This document shows positions 43,925-51,955 of a DNA stretch of 64,000 bases, piece after piece. The stretch spans positions 1 to 64,000 of the forward strand of contig DASUJH010000049.1 in assembly GCA_036279355.1 (NCBI GenBank), in the 5' to 3' direction. The DNA is from Gemmatimonadales bacterium (GTDB taxonomy: Bacteria > Gemmatimonadota > Gemmatimonadetes > Gemmatimonadales > GWC2-71-9). Each line of letters starts with the position of its first letter. The first letter of the stretch is position 1. Below the pieces are notes generated by a model. That model was given only the letters and a program-made list of their open reading frames with translations, was not told the DNA's origin and ran no database searches. The position numbers and the translations under genes were made by a program.

Positions 43925-44722
43925 TTACCTGAACCAGGCAATCACCAGGCCTATGGTGGCTCCGAAGATCGCGAGCGTGGTGAGCCAGCCAAGGACGTTC
44001 ATCGCCCTTCCGTTCACGTGCCGGCCCATTATGGCACGGCTGTTCGTCATCCGCATGATCAGCAACATCAGCGGGGGCGTCGAGAATCCCTGGACGATGC
44101 GATAACGGCCACCACCAACGACAGCGACTCCCGGTCGAACCGCAGCGTTGGCACCAGCGTTCCTCGCAGCGTGCTCGCGAGATCGGGTTTGGCGAGGATG
44201 GCCGAGCCGATGTACGCCAAGAGCGCGAGGGCGAGCCACCGGAAGATGTTCCGGATCAGGACGTACGATCCCCACAGCTGCAAGACCAGAATGACCAGTG
44301 CAATGGCAAATACGATCCATGGGGTCGGAAGCCGGAACGAGCAGGTTAAATGCTGCGGCCATCCCTCCGAGATCAGCGCCGGCTTCGATGGTATTCCCAA
44401 TCACCGCCCCGATCAAAGCCGTATAGAGGACCCAGCGTGGGTAGTGGCGGCGGATCACCGCGAACAGCCCTTCACCGGCAACCTGCCCCAGCTTCGCCGA
44501 GAGATAGACCACCGCGAACATCATGGGAAAGATCGCGGGCGCGATCCATAAGAACGTCGGGCCCAGCTTGGCCCCGACCGTAGCGTAGGTCCCGATTGCC
44601 GATGGGTCGTCGTCCGCGGCCCCGGTAATGAGCCCAAGACCCAGCACCTGCAAGGCTCGGCGCGGCGGGCTGGAGCGGGAGGTTCGTCTCGTAGATGAGG
44701 AAGCGCCATCCCGAACGGACAT
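43925..44722 (-). pseudogene. Broken NRAMP-family metal transporter
   Basis: The N-terminal part reads in one frame from 44722 (LITGAADDDPSAIGTYATVGA, TM1 region; RRHYPRWVLYTALIGAVIGN) to about 44340. The next TM segments (PWIVFAIALVILVLQLWGSY; WLALALLAYIGSAILAKPD) continue in a second frame to about 44110. The C-terminal TM (PPLMLLIMRMTNSRAIMG; VNVLGWLTT-like) is back in the first frame. About 200 codons between the second and third blocks are missing. At least one frameshift and one large deletion make this a decayed gene. It is a different NRAMP branch from the intact mntH. Confidence 0.8.
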
Positions 44723-44960
44723 CGGTCAGGCTTCGCGACGCCAAATGTCCGAGCTGCTCGTTTCGATCGAGGGGGAACTCATTCTGACCTCAGTGGTCCT
44801 GACTGACGGAAGCGAGCAAGAGCGAAGCGCTCACGCGCCCGACGGCTACGTACCGCAATCGCAGGTTGACGCTCGGTGACCAGCATCACCGGCGAGGTCG
44901 GGTGGAATACGCCCGCCGGGGTCGGTAGCTTTTCAAGCATCCTTGCACCCGGACCACGCT

Positions 44961-45119
44961 GTGCGCCACGAGTTCACCGCCGTCTACGAGCGCGAGAACG
45001 TATGGGTGATCGCCTACTGTCCCGAGGTGCCAGACGCCAACACGATTGCCTGCAGCCGATGTTCAAGTCGTTTGATCGGCACACATGACACCCATCGTGA
45101 GCTGATTCACCATGCGTGA
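44961..45119 (+). pseudogene. HicB-like antitoxin remnant
   Basis: A GTG-started 52-codon frame begins RHEFTAVYERENVWVIAYCPEVPDAN, the first two strands of HicB-type antitoxin folds (EFTAVxExEDxWxVAYCPExPGAN). The rest of the family (G-x-T-x-E-E helix) is absent; the frame continues with unrelated residues and ends inside the start of the XdhC gene. No HicA toxin is seen. About 240 bases upstream, back to the broken NRAMP gene, show nothing recognisable. Confidence 0.5.
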
Positions 45120-46161
45120 CCTCCTCACCGACTACGATCGCTTCGCCGCCGCCGGCCGCCCGTTCGGCCGCGCGGTGGTGACCCGTGTCTGGGGCTCGGC
45201 GCCGCGCGCCGCGGGCGCCTGCCTGCTCGCCTCGGCCGACGGACAGATCGCGGGATCGGTCTCCGGTGGCTGCGTCGAATCCGCCACCGCGCTCGAGGTG
45301 GCGGCCGCCATCGAGCGCGGCACACCCAAGCTCGTGACCTACGGCGTGAGCGACGAGCGCGCGTGGGAAGTGGGACTCGCGTGCGGCGGCACGATCAGCG
45401 TGCTGGTGGAGCCGAGCGTGCGCCCCGAGGTGGCAGCGGCAGCGCAAGGTGCGGGCGGGGTCGTGATCGCCACGGTGGTCGAGGGCGCGGGGACGGGGAC
45501 GTCGCTCGTCGTGCGCGACGACGGCAGACTCGAGGGCAACCTGACCGACGGCATCGACCGCGAGGCCGTGCGCCTCGCCGCGCAGGACGCGCTCGCGCGC
45601 GAAGCGAGCGCCACGATCGAGCTGCCGGCGCCGGGCGGCACCGCACGGATTTTTCTGGAAGTTTTTCCCCGAAGCCCCAAGCTCGTGATCTTCGGCGGGG
45701 TGCACATCGCCGCGGCGCTGGTGCCGCTCGCCAAGGCGCTCGGTTACTCCACCGTGGTGGCCGATGGCCGCGAGGCGTTCCTCGGCCGAGATCGATTCCC
45801 CGACGCCGACGAGCTGGTGCTCGCGTGGCCCGCGGAGGCGTTCGCGCGGATCGGGCTCGACCGCGCCACCTACGTGTGCGTCCTCTCGCACGACCCCAAG
45901 TTCGACGAGCCGGCCCTCGAAACGGCGCTCCGCTCGGACGCCGCGTACGTCGGCGCCATCGGATCGGCCAAGACGCAAAAGGCCCGGCGCGAGCGGCTCG
46001 CCGCCGCGGGCATCACCAACCAGCAGCTCGCACGTCTGCACGGGCCGATCGGTCTGGACCTGGGCGGACGGCAACCGGCGGAGACGGCGCTCGCAATTCT
46101 GGCTGAGATGACGGCGGTGAGGTATGGCGGACAGGCGGTCAGGCGGACCGGCGGTCAGTAG
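45112..46161 (+). CDS. xdhC: XdhC/CoxI family Mo-hydroxylase maturation protein
   Basis: A 349-residue protein with the XdhC-CoxI N-terminal domain (RAVVTRVWGSAPRAAGACLLAS; GSVSGGCVESATALEVA) and a Rossmann C-terminal domain (KLVIFGGVHIAAALVPLAKALG; AAYVGAIGSAKTQKARRERL; GPIGLDLGGRQPAETALAILAEM). XdhC binds molybdopterin and helps sulfurate and insert it. The natural C-terminus is about residue 337; the last dozen residues (YGGQAVRRTGGQ) and the stop are encoded by the palindromic repeat element. It closes the cox cluster. Confidence 0.9.
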   Translation: MRDLLTDYDRFAAAGRPFGRAVVTRVWGSAPRAAGACLLASADGQIAGSVSGGCVESATALEVAAAIERGTPKLVTYGVSDERAWEVGLACGGTISVLVEPSVRPEVAAAAQGAGGVVIATVVEGAGTGTSLVVRDDGRLEGNLTDGIDREAVRLAAQDALAREASATIELPAPGGTARIFLEVFPRSPKLVIFGGVHIAAALVPLAKALGYSTVVADGREAFLGRDRFPDADELVLAWPAEAFARIGLDRATYVCVLSHDPKFDEPALETALRSDAAYVGAIGSAKTQKARRERLAAAGITNQQLARLHGPIGLDLGGRQPAETALAILAEMTAVRYGGQAVRRTGGQ

Positions 46162-46243
46162 GCAACGCGGGAGCGGTCCGGCCCCCTCCGCGAACTCGTC
46201 AGCCGTTCCGACCGCCTGACCGCCTGACCGTCTGTCCGCCTAC
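46126..46243. repeat. Palindromic 8-bp-period element spanning two convergent gene ends
   Basis: The left arm (46126-46157) has units GGCGGACA, GGCGGTCA, GGCGGACC, GGCGGTCA and then GTAGGC. After a 52-base centre, the right arm (46210-46243) is GACCGCCT, GACCGCCT, GACCGTCT, GTCCGCCT, AC, nearly the reverse complement. The XdhC stop TAG (46159-46161) is in the left arm edge and the convergent lipoprotein stop (46242-46240) is in the right arm edge. The transcript could fold into a long hairpin. Confidence 0.85.
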
Positions 46244-47319
46244 TCGTCGCAGACCGGGACGGCTTCCTTGTTCGCAGTCCGGCTATCGGCCGCGCTCGCC
46301 GGCTTTTCCTTTACCTCGCCGGCCCAGATCACGCAGCTGTGCCCCGGCCACTCATCGTAGGTGGCCTCGGCCGACCAGCCCTGTGCGTCGGCCGAGAGGA
46401 TGCGGAGCATGACCCCGGGATGCCAGGCGTAGTGGAGCGACATCGGGTCGATGCGGATGGCGTAGATGCCCTGCATGGCGTGGTGGGCGCGCTGTGACAG
46501 CACGAGCTTCACGAGGTCGTGCCGCATGAGCGTCGCCGCGCCGCGCGCGAGACTCGCCCGGGCCGAGTCGCGCAGGAGCAGCTCGGGATAGGCGACCCAG
46601 TGGCCGGGGCTGCCGGTGGCCGGGCTGCAGTTGGCCACGCCGGCCTTGCCGTCATCCACGCGGCCGGCGGCGGCGCCCGAATGCGGCACCGCGCCCATGT
46701 ACATCGTGCAGACCCGATCGGGCTGCGCGGTGTCGCGCGCGACGGCGGCCCAGCCCCACTTCGAGGCCCAGATCATGTTCACGCTCGCGCCGGGTTCGGG
46801 CGCGTAGCCCAGGCTCTCCGGGTCGGCGGTGTAGGTGCGCCCAATGGCAAAGAGCCCCGCCTCGAGCGAGCGAAGGTGCAGCAGCGTCGAGTGGAGGTCG
46901 GCCGGTGGCAGCGTCTGAAGTCCGCGGCCGCGCCGCGAGCGCGCGGCGCGCGAGGACGGCGGCGGCGGATCGGCCGGATCGGCCGAAGTGCGTGACGAGC
47001 GATGGCTCGCCGCGCGAAGGGCAAAATGGGGCGCCGCATCGGTGCTGGAGTGGGCCGACGCATCGTTCCACACCGAGGGGTCCACGGCGGCCATCGCCAG
47101 CTGGGTCGAGTCCGCCGCCGGCGGGGCCAGGTCCCGTGCGGCAGCCGAGGGCGGCCCGCCAAACCAGCCGGCATCGAGCGAGCGCGGCTCGCCGCCGCAG
47201 GCGACGAGCACGGTGGCACTCACCGCGCCAAGCACCGCCACGAGGCGGCGGACGCGCCACGTTTGCGGGCCGCGCGCATACCGCTCGATCTCGGGGACGA
47301 ATCGCTCGCCGACCGCCAT
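46240..47319 (-). CDS. Predicted lipoprotein, unknown function
   Basis: A 359-residue protein. A cytoplasmic-looking start (AVGERFVPEIERYARG, then RRVRR) precedes a hydrophobic stretch with a lipobox-like LVAC (Cys near 41). A Pro/Ser/Arg-rich linker follows (about 55-125), then a globular domain: LHLRSLEAGLFAIGRTYTAD, MYMGAVPHSG, EWPGHSCVIWAGEV. Two or more Cys occur in the globular part. I do not recognise the domain. The ATG at 47319 was preferred to 47340. Divergent from the kinase gene (180 bases); its stop lies in the repeat element. Confidence 0.65.
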   Translation of the reverse strand: MAVGERFVPEIERYARGPQTWRVRRLVAVLGAVSATVLVACGGEPRSLDAGWFGGPPSAAARDLAPPAADSTQLAMAAVDPSVWNDASAHSSTDAAPHFALRAASHRSSRTSADPADPPPPSSRAARSRRGRGLQTLPPADLHSTLLHLRSLEAGLFAIGRTYTADPESLGYAPEPGASVNMIWASKWGWAAVARDTAQPDRVCTMYMGAVPHSGAAAGRVDDGKAGVANCSPATGSPGHWVAYPELLLRDSARASLARGAATLMRHDLVKLVLSQRAHHAMQGIYAIRIDPMSLHYAWHPGVMLRILSADAQGWSAEATYDEWPGHSCVIWAGEVKEKPASAADSRTANKEAVPVCDE

Positions 47320-47468
47320 ACCGGACCGCCTCCGTCTCACGCAACCGTGGGAGTTGAAAGTTCATCCTACATCCCGAATACGGTCCGCGCCAGACGGCCC
47401 GGTGTCGAGTTTCCGCCACAGGAGAACTCGGCCGCCGCGACCTGCGGCCGATGGGCTATCGCCATGCT

Positions 47469-47474
47469 ATTATA
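47469..47474 (+). promoter_or_regulatory. Possible -10 box of the Ser/Thr kinase gene
   Basis: TATTAT, 25 bases before the GTG start, is the only AT-rich hexamer in a very G+C-rich gap between divergent genes. No convincing -35 hexamer is found at 16-18 bases, so the assignment is weak. Confidence 0.35.
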
Positions 47475-47499
47475 GAACGTTCCCGCATCCGAGGCCGTA

Positions 47500-50046
47500 G
47501 TGAGCGACGCGCTCGTCAGCGATACCATCGAGCGACTCCGTCTGACGCTGGCTGACCGATACGCGGTCGACCGGGAGGTCGGCCGCGGCGGCATGGCCAC
47601 GGTCTTCCTCGCCCACGATCTCCGCCACGACCGCCGGGTGGCGATCAAGGTCCTGCGTCCCGAGCTTTCCGCGTCCCTCGGGGCCGGGCGGTTCCACCGC
47701 GAGATCGAGATCGCCGCCCGCTTGCAGCATCCGAACGTCCTGGCGCTCTACGACTCGGGCGATGCGGACGGCCTGCTCTACTACGTCATGCCGTTCGTCG
47801 AGGGCGAGTCGCTCCGAGACCGGGTGGACCGGGAGAAGCAGCTCCCGCTCGAGGACGCCATCCGGCTCATCCGCGAGGCGGCCGACGCGCTGGGCTACGC
47901 CCACGCCCACGACATCATCCATCGCGACATCAAGCCCGAAAACATCCTGCTCTCCGACGGCCACGCGCTGGTGGCCGACTTCGGCATCGCACGCGCGGTG
48001 ACCGCCGCGGGCGGCCAGAAGCTCACCGAGACGGGGATGGCGGTGGGCACGCCGTACTACATGAGCCCTGAGCAGGGGATGGGCACCGACCAGGTGGACG
48101 CCCGGAGCGACGTGTACAGCCTGGGCTGCGTGCTCTATGAGCTGCTCGCGGGCCAGCCGCCGTTCACGGGCCCGAACCCGATGGCGGTGCTCGCCCGCCA
48201 TTCGCTCGAGGCGGTGCCGAGCCTGCAGATCGTGCGGCAGACGGTGCCGGACGAGGTCGAGGCGATCATCGTGAAGGCGCTGGAGAAGACGCCGGCGGAC
48301 CGATTCCGCAGCATGCAGGAGTTCTCCGAGTCGCTGCGCGACGCGGACTACTCCCGGGTCACCCGGCGCACGACGGCGCGGATGATCCCGACCGTCGAGC
48401 TGCCCGTCACGAAGCCGCCGGAGCGACGCCGGGTCACGCCGCTCCGCATCGCGCTCGCCGCGCTGGTGGTGGCACTCCTGGCTGGCGGCGGATACGCGGC
48501 CTTGCGCGCGCGTCACGCCGCGGCGGCCGCACCGGCGGCGCCGGCGCTCGATCCCAATCGCATTGCGGTGCTCTACTTCCACGACCAGAGCGGCACCGAC
48601 TCGCTCCAGTACCTGGCCGACGGCCTCACGGACGCGCTCATCCACGAGCTGAGTCAGGTGAAAGTGCTCCGGGTCATCTCGCGGAACGGCGTTGCGCCCT
48701 ACCGAAAGGCCGACGTGGCGCCGGACAGCATCGCGCGGGCGCTCAAAGTGGGGACGATCGTCTCGGGAACGGTGGCGCAGTCGGCCGGACGGCTCCGGGT
48801 GAACGTGGCGCTGGTGAATCCGGCGACGGGCGAAGAAATCGGAAGCAAGACGATCGAGCGGCCGCGGGCGGAGCTGTTCGCGCTGCAGGACGAGCTGTCG
48901 CGCGATGTCTCGCAATTCCTGAGGCAGCGGCTGGGCCGCGAAGTCGCCGCGCTCGAGAGCCGGGCCGGCACGCGTGACGTGGCCGCGTGGGAGCTGGTGC
49001 AGCAGGCGCAGCACCTCACCGACGCGGCCGATTCCCTGGCGGGCGCAGGCGACTCGGCGGCGACCGAAGACCGGTTGCGCCGCGCCGATTCGCTGCTCGC
49101 TCGCGCGCAAAGCGCCGACGAAAGCTGGATCACGCCGGTCGTGGCGCGCGGTTGGCTTGCGTACAAACATACCCGGCTCTCCGGCGCGATCGAGCGGACG
49201 TACTACGACACCTGGTTCACCCGCGGGCTGGATTTCGCTCAGCGCGCCCTCACGATGCAGCCGAAAGACGCGGACGCGCTCGAGCTCCGCGGCACGCTGC
49301 GCTATTGGCGCTGGATCCTGAACCTCGCCCCCGGCGCGGAGGCGGCCAAGCTGTTTTCCGACGCGGAGGCGGACTTCCGCGCCTCAGTGGCGGCGAATCC
49401 CGCGCAGGCCGGCGCCTGGAACGCGCTCAGCCATCTCCTCATGGCCAAGTCGGAGACGGCCGAAGGCAAGCTCGCGGCGCTCCGCGCGTACGAGGCGGAC
49501 CCGTATCTCACGAATGCGAACGCGACGGTGTGGCGGCTGTTCCAGGCATCGCTCGACCTCGAGGACGGCCCCGAGGCAAACCGCTGGTGCCAGGAAGGGC
49601 AGCGGCGCTTCCCGGGCGACGCCCGGTTCGCCGCGTGCCAGCTCTGGCTGTTTGCGCTCAAGGACACCCGCCCCGACATTCCGAAGGCGTGGAAGCTGGC
49701 GGACGAATACGTGCAGTTGAGCCCCGCCGATCTCAAGCCCTACCGGAAGCTCGAGGGAGGGATGCTGGTGGCCATCGCGCTCGCGCGCGCGGGCCTCGCC
49801 GACAGCGCGCGGGCCGTGGCCATCCATTCCCGTGGCGACGCCACGGTCGATCAGACCCGCGACCTCCTCTACATCGAGGCGATCGCCCGCAACATCCTGG
49901 GCGACCGGGACGACACGATCCGCCTGCTCCAGACCTGGGTGGCCACCAACCCCCAGCGGCAGGAATCGATCGCCAAGGACCAGTCCTGGTACTTCCGCAA
50001 CCTGGTGAACGACCCCAGGTACAAGGCGCTCGCGGGCGGAAGCTGA
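47500..50046 (+). CDS. Ser/Thr protein kinase with TolB/FlgO-like and TPR-like extracytoplasmic region
   Basis: An 848-residue Hanks-type kinase. The Gly loop GRGGMATVF is at 28-36, with Lys50, HRDIKPEN (Asp143) and DFG (160-162); GTPYYMSPEQ is intact, so it should be active. A single TM (about 314-335) is followed by DPNRIAVLYFHDQSGTDSLQYLADGLTDALIHELSQ, a TolB-N/FlgO-like domain (350-470), and a long helical TPR-like tail (about 490-845). This architecture is abundant in Gemmatimonadota. The substrate is unknown; the sensor part lies outside the membrane. Confidence 0.92.
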   Translation: MSDALVSDTIERLRLTLADRYAVDREVGRGGMATVFLAHDLRHDRRVAIKVLRPELSASLGAGRFHREIEIAARLQHPNVLALYDSGDADGLLYYVMPFVEGESLRDRVDREKQLPLEDAIRLIREAADALGYAHAHDIIHRDIKPENILLSDGHALVADFGIARAVTAAGGQKLTETGMAVGTPYYMSPEQGMGTDQVDARSDVYSLGCVLYELLAGQPPFTGPNPMAVLARHSLEAVPSLQIVRQTVPDEVEAIIVKALEKTPADRFRSMQEFSESLRDADYSRVTRRTTARMIPTVELPVTKPPERRRVTPLRIALAALVVALLAGGGYAALRARHAAAAAPAAPALDPNRIAVLYFHDQSGTDSLQYLADGLTDALIHELSQVKVLRVISRNGVAPYRKADVAPDSIARALKVGTIVSGTVAQSAGRLRVNVALVNPATGEEIGSKTIERPRAELFALQDELSRDVSQFLRQRLGREVAALESRAGTRDVAAWELVQQAQHLTDAADSLAGAGDSAATEDRLRRADSLLARAQSADESWITPVVARGWLAYKHTRLSGAIERTYYDTWFTRGLDFAQRALTMQPKDADALELRGTLRYWRWILNLAPGAEAAKLFSDAEADFRASVAANPAQAGAWNALSHLLMAKSETAEGKLAALRAYEADPYLTNANATVWRLFQASLDLEDGPEANRWCQEGQRRFPGDARFAACQLWLFALKDTRPDIPKAWKLADEYVQLSPADLKPYRKLEGGMLVAIALARAGLADSARAVAIHSRGDATVDQTRDLLYIEAIARNILGDRDDTIRLLQTWVATNPQRQESIAKDQSWYFRNLVNDPRYKALAGGS

Positions 50047-50111
50047 GGGAGGTCCCGGGCCGCGCACTGGCGCAAACCGCGCTCCGCGGCCATTTTCGGG
50101 CACCTCAAACG

Positions 50112-51398
50112 ATGGAATTCTCGATGCTCCGCCGCCTCTGGTTCGCCCCGGGTCTCCTGGTGCTCGGCCTCGCCGCATGCAGTGAAGGCGATCGGCCAGC
50201 GCCCACCGCGCCCGGCTCGCCCAACCTCCTCATCGCCGCCGGCACGACGCTCACCTGCGATGCCACGTTCAGATCGATCAAGAGCTTGGCGGGCAAGGAG
50301 TTCGTGACGCCCGAGCAGCAGACGGCGGGAGACATAATCAAGCGGATGCAGGCCGGGTTCGCGGCAAGCGGCAAGGCGGGGGCGACGGGCCCCGGGTTCG
50401 AGCTGCTGACACTCCTCGCGAACACGGTGGACGCGGGCCACCAGGCAGGCGGCACCGACCTCGGCTCGGACCTCGCCAACCAGACGCTTTCGTGCATGGA
50501 CGTCTCGATCACCCAGGCGATCGACTTCCGCACGCCGCTCGACCCGACCAAGGATGGCGCGTTCGAGGTGCGCGGAGCCACGGCGGTGCCGGTCGTAACA
50601 CGGCAGGGCGGCTCGGCGATCGGCATCAAGCCCGGTTCCAACAGCTCGTGGTCCGCGGCGCTCGGCGTATCGCAGGCGGTGATCTACGCCCAGCCGAACT
50701 CGGCGGTGGTGAACGGCATCATCGGCTCGGCGTTCGATTGGGCCACCGCCCCCCTCGTCACCACGCTGGCCAGCCGCACGCTGGTCCTCGGCATCTGCCA
50801 GGAAAGCTCGAAGTCGCTGTTGCAGGAAGACGCGGCTATCGTGCAGTTCGAAGATGCGGGCTTTCTCGAGACGACCCCCGACCAGAACGGGCGGAAGCTC
50901 TGCGGGACGACGCTCGGGGCCGCGGACGGCTTCTCGTCGCCGCTCGCCTTCCTGGGACGCATGCTCGCCCCCGAGCCGGCGTACGCCGCCGTGCTCAACC
51001 CGGGCGGCACCGGCGGACTGGGCAAGGGTTTCAGCACATTCGAGGTGGTGGACGCGGGCAACCTGCAGCTCGCCTACACCCAGGAGCCGGTGGATGGCAC
51101 GACGAGCACCAACTTTACGATCAAGCTCAAGGCCACAGCGTCGAACACCGGCGCGCCGATCGAGGGCGTAGTCGTCACGGTATCAGTGGCGGGAAACAAG
51201 GGGAGCTTCACGGTGATGCCCGCCACGCCCAGCGGAACGACGGGCACGGACGGCGTGGCCTCGATCACGCTGCAGATCGACAAGCCCGGCGGCTACACGC
51301 TCACGGGCACCACCACCGGCATCGTCAACGCGGGAAGCATTCGGAATTATCCGCCGGTAACGGCCACGTCGGACCTGTTCAACCTCCAGTTCCCCTGA
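50112..51398 (+). CDS. Lipoprotein with C-terminal Ig-like (Big_1) domain
   Basis: A 428-residue protein with a type II signal peptide and lipobox LAAC (Cys near 23). The central region (about 45-290) has no recognised fold; it includes TLTCDATFRSIKSLAGKEFV and several Cys. The C-terminal part (about 325-425; FTIKLKATASNTGAPIEGVVVTVSVAGNKG, then GTTGTDGVASITLQIDKPGGYTLTGT) is an invasin/Big_1-type immunoglobulin-like domain. It is probably an outer-membrane surface protein. ATG 50112 was used, with ATG 50124 possible. Follows the kinase gene by 65 bases. Confidence 0.78.
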   Translation: MEFSMLRRLWFAPGLLVLGLAACSEGDRPAPTAPGSPNLLIAAGTTLTCDATFRSIKSLAGKEFVTPEQQTAGDIIKRMQAGFAASGKAGATGPGFELLTLLANTVDAGHQAGGTDLGSDLANQTLSCMDVSITQAIDFRTPLDPTKDGAFEVRGATAVPVVTRQGGSAIGIKPGSNSSWSAALGVSQAVIYAQPNSAVVNGIIGSAFDWATAPLVTTLASRTLVLGICQESSKSLLQEDAAIVQFEDAGFLETTPDQNGRKLCGTTLGAADGFSSPLAFLGRMLAPEPAYAAVLNPGGTGGLGKGFSTFEVVDAGNLQLAYTQEPVDGTTSTNFTIKLKATASNTGAPIEGVVVTVSVAGNKGSFTVMPATPSGTTGTDGVASITLQIDKPGGYTLTGTTTGIVNAGSIRNYPPVTATSDLFNLQFP

Positions 51399-51438
51399 CC
51401 GACGCGCGCCGCCGGTGGCTGCGGCGAAGGGCGAAACG

Positions 51439-51467
51439 CGAAGGGCGGCCAACTGGGCCGCCCTTCG
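51439..51467. terminator. Bidirectional hairpin terminator
   Basis: A perfect 12-bp stem, CGAAGGGCGGCC with its complement, and loop AACTG sit between the convergent lipoprotein and argR genes. On the + strand it is followed by TCGTTCC, a weak T-rich run. It probably ends both transcripts. Confidence 0.7.
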
Positions 51468-51505
51468 TCGTTCCGGGTTCGGGCGCTCTGCGGCCGCGGC
51501 GGGCG

Positions 51506-51955
51506 TCAGCGGCCGGCGAGCCGCCGAACGTTCGAGGCCACGCGCCGCTGCGCCTTGGCATCCCCCACCGCGACAAAGATCGTGTCGTCGCCCGCGATGG
51601 TCCCCACCACCTCCGGCCACGCGAGCCGGTCCATCGCCACCGCGACCCGGTTGGCCTCGCCCGGCGCGGTGTGCACCACCAGCAGATTTTCCCCCACCGG
51701 ATCCACGGCAAGCGCGCCCTCGGCGATGCGTTGCTCGTCCGGGTCAGTTGCCGTCGCCGCGGCCCGCGCCGCGCGGCGGTAGGCGCCGTCCACCTTCACC
51801 AGCCGGAGCGACGCGATGTCCCGGCTCACGGACGACTGGGTGACGTCCCAGCCCTCCGCGTTCAGGATATCGGCCAGCTCCTCCTGCGTCGGCACGGCGC
51901 GGGTGCTGATGATCTCGAGGATGCGCAGGTGGCGCTTCCGTCGCTCGACGGTCAT
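51506..51955 (-). CDS. argR: Arginine repressor ArgR
   Basis: A 149-residue ArgR/AhrC protein. The N-terminal winged helix is RHLRILEIISTRAVPTQEELADIL followed by DVTQSSVSRDIASLRLVKV (about 8-56). The C-terminal hexamerisation and arginine-binding domain contains TAPGEANRVAVAMDR, WPEVVGTIAGDDTIFVAV (Asp pair in GDD). As the last gene of the operon it would be autoregulated with the pathway; the ARG-box-like palindrome at argG is its likely target. Its ATG overlaps the argH stop by one base (TGATG). Confidence 0.95.
   Translation of the reverse strand: MTVERRKRHLRILEIISTRAVPTQEELADILNAEGWDVTQSSVSRDIASLRLVKVDGAYRRAARAAATATDPDEQRIAEGALAVDPVGENLLVVHTAPGEANRVAVAMDRLAWPEVVGTIAGDDTIFVAVGDAKAQRRVASNVRRLAGR

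Noticed and set aside
44876-45088. A 70-codon forward frame ahead of xdhC
   Set aside because: Its residues show no family pattern, while another frame of the same bases carries a clear HicB-like start; treated as a shadow.
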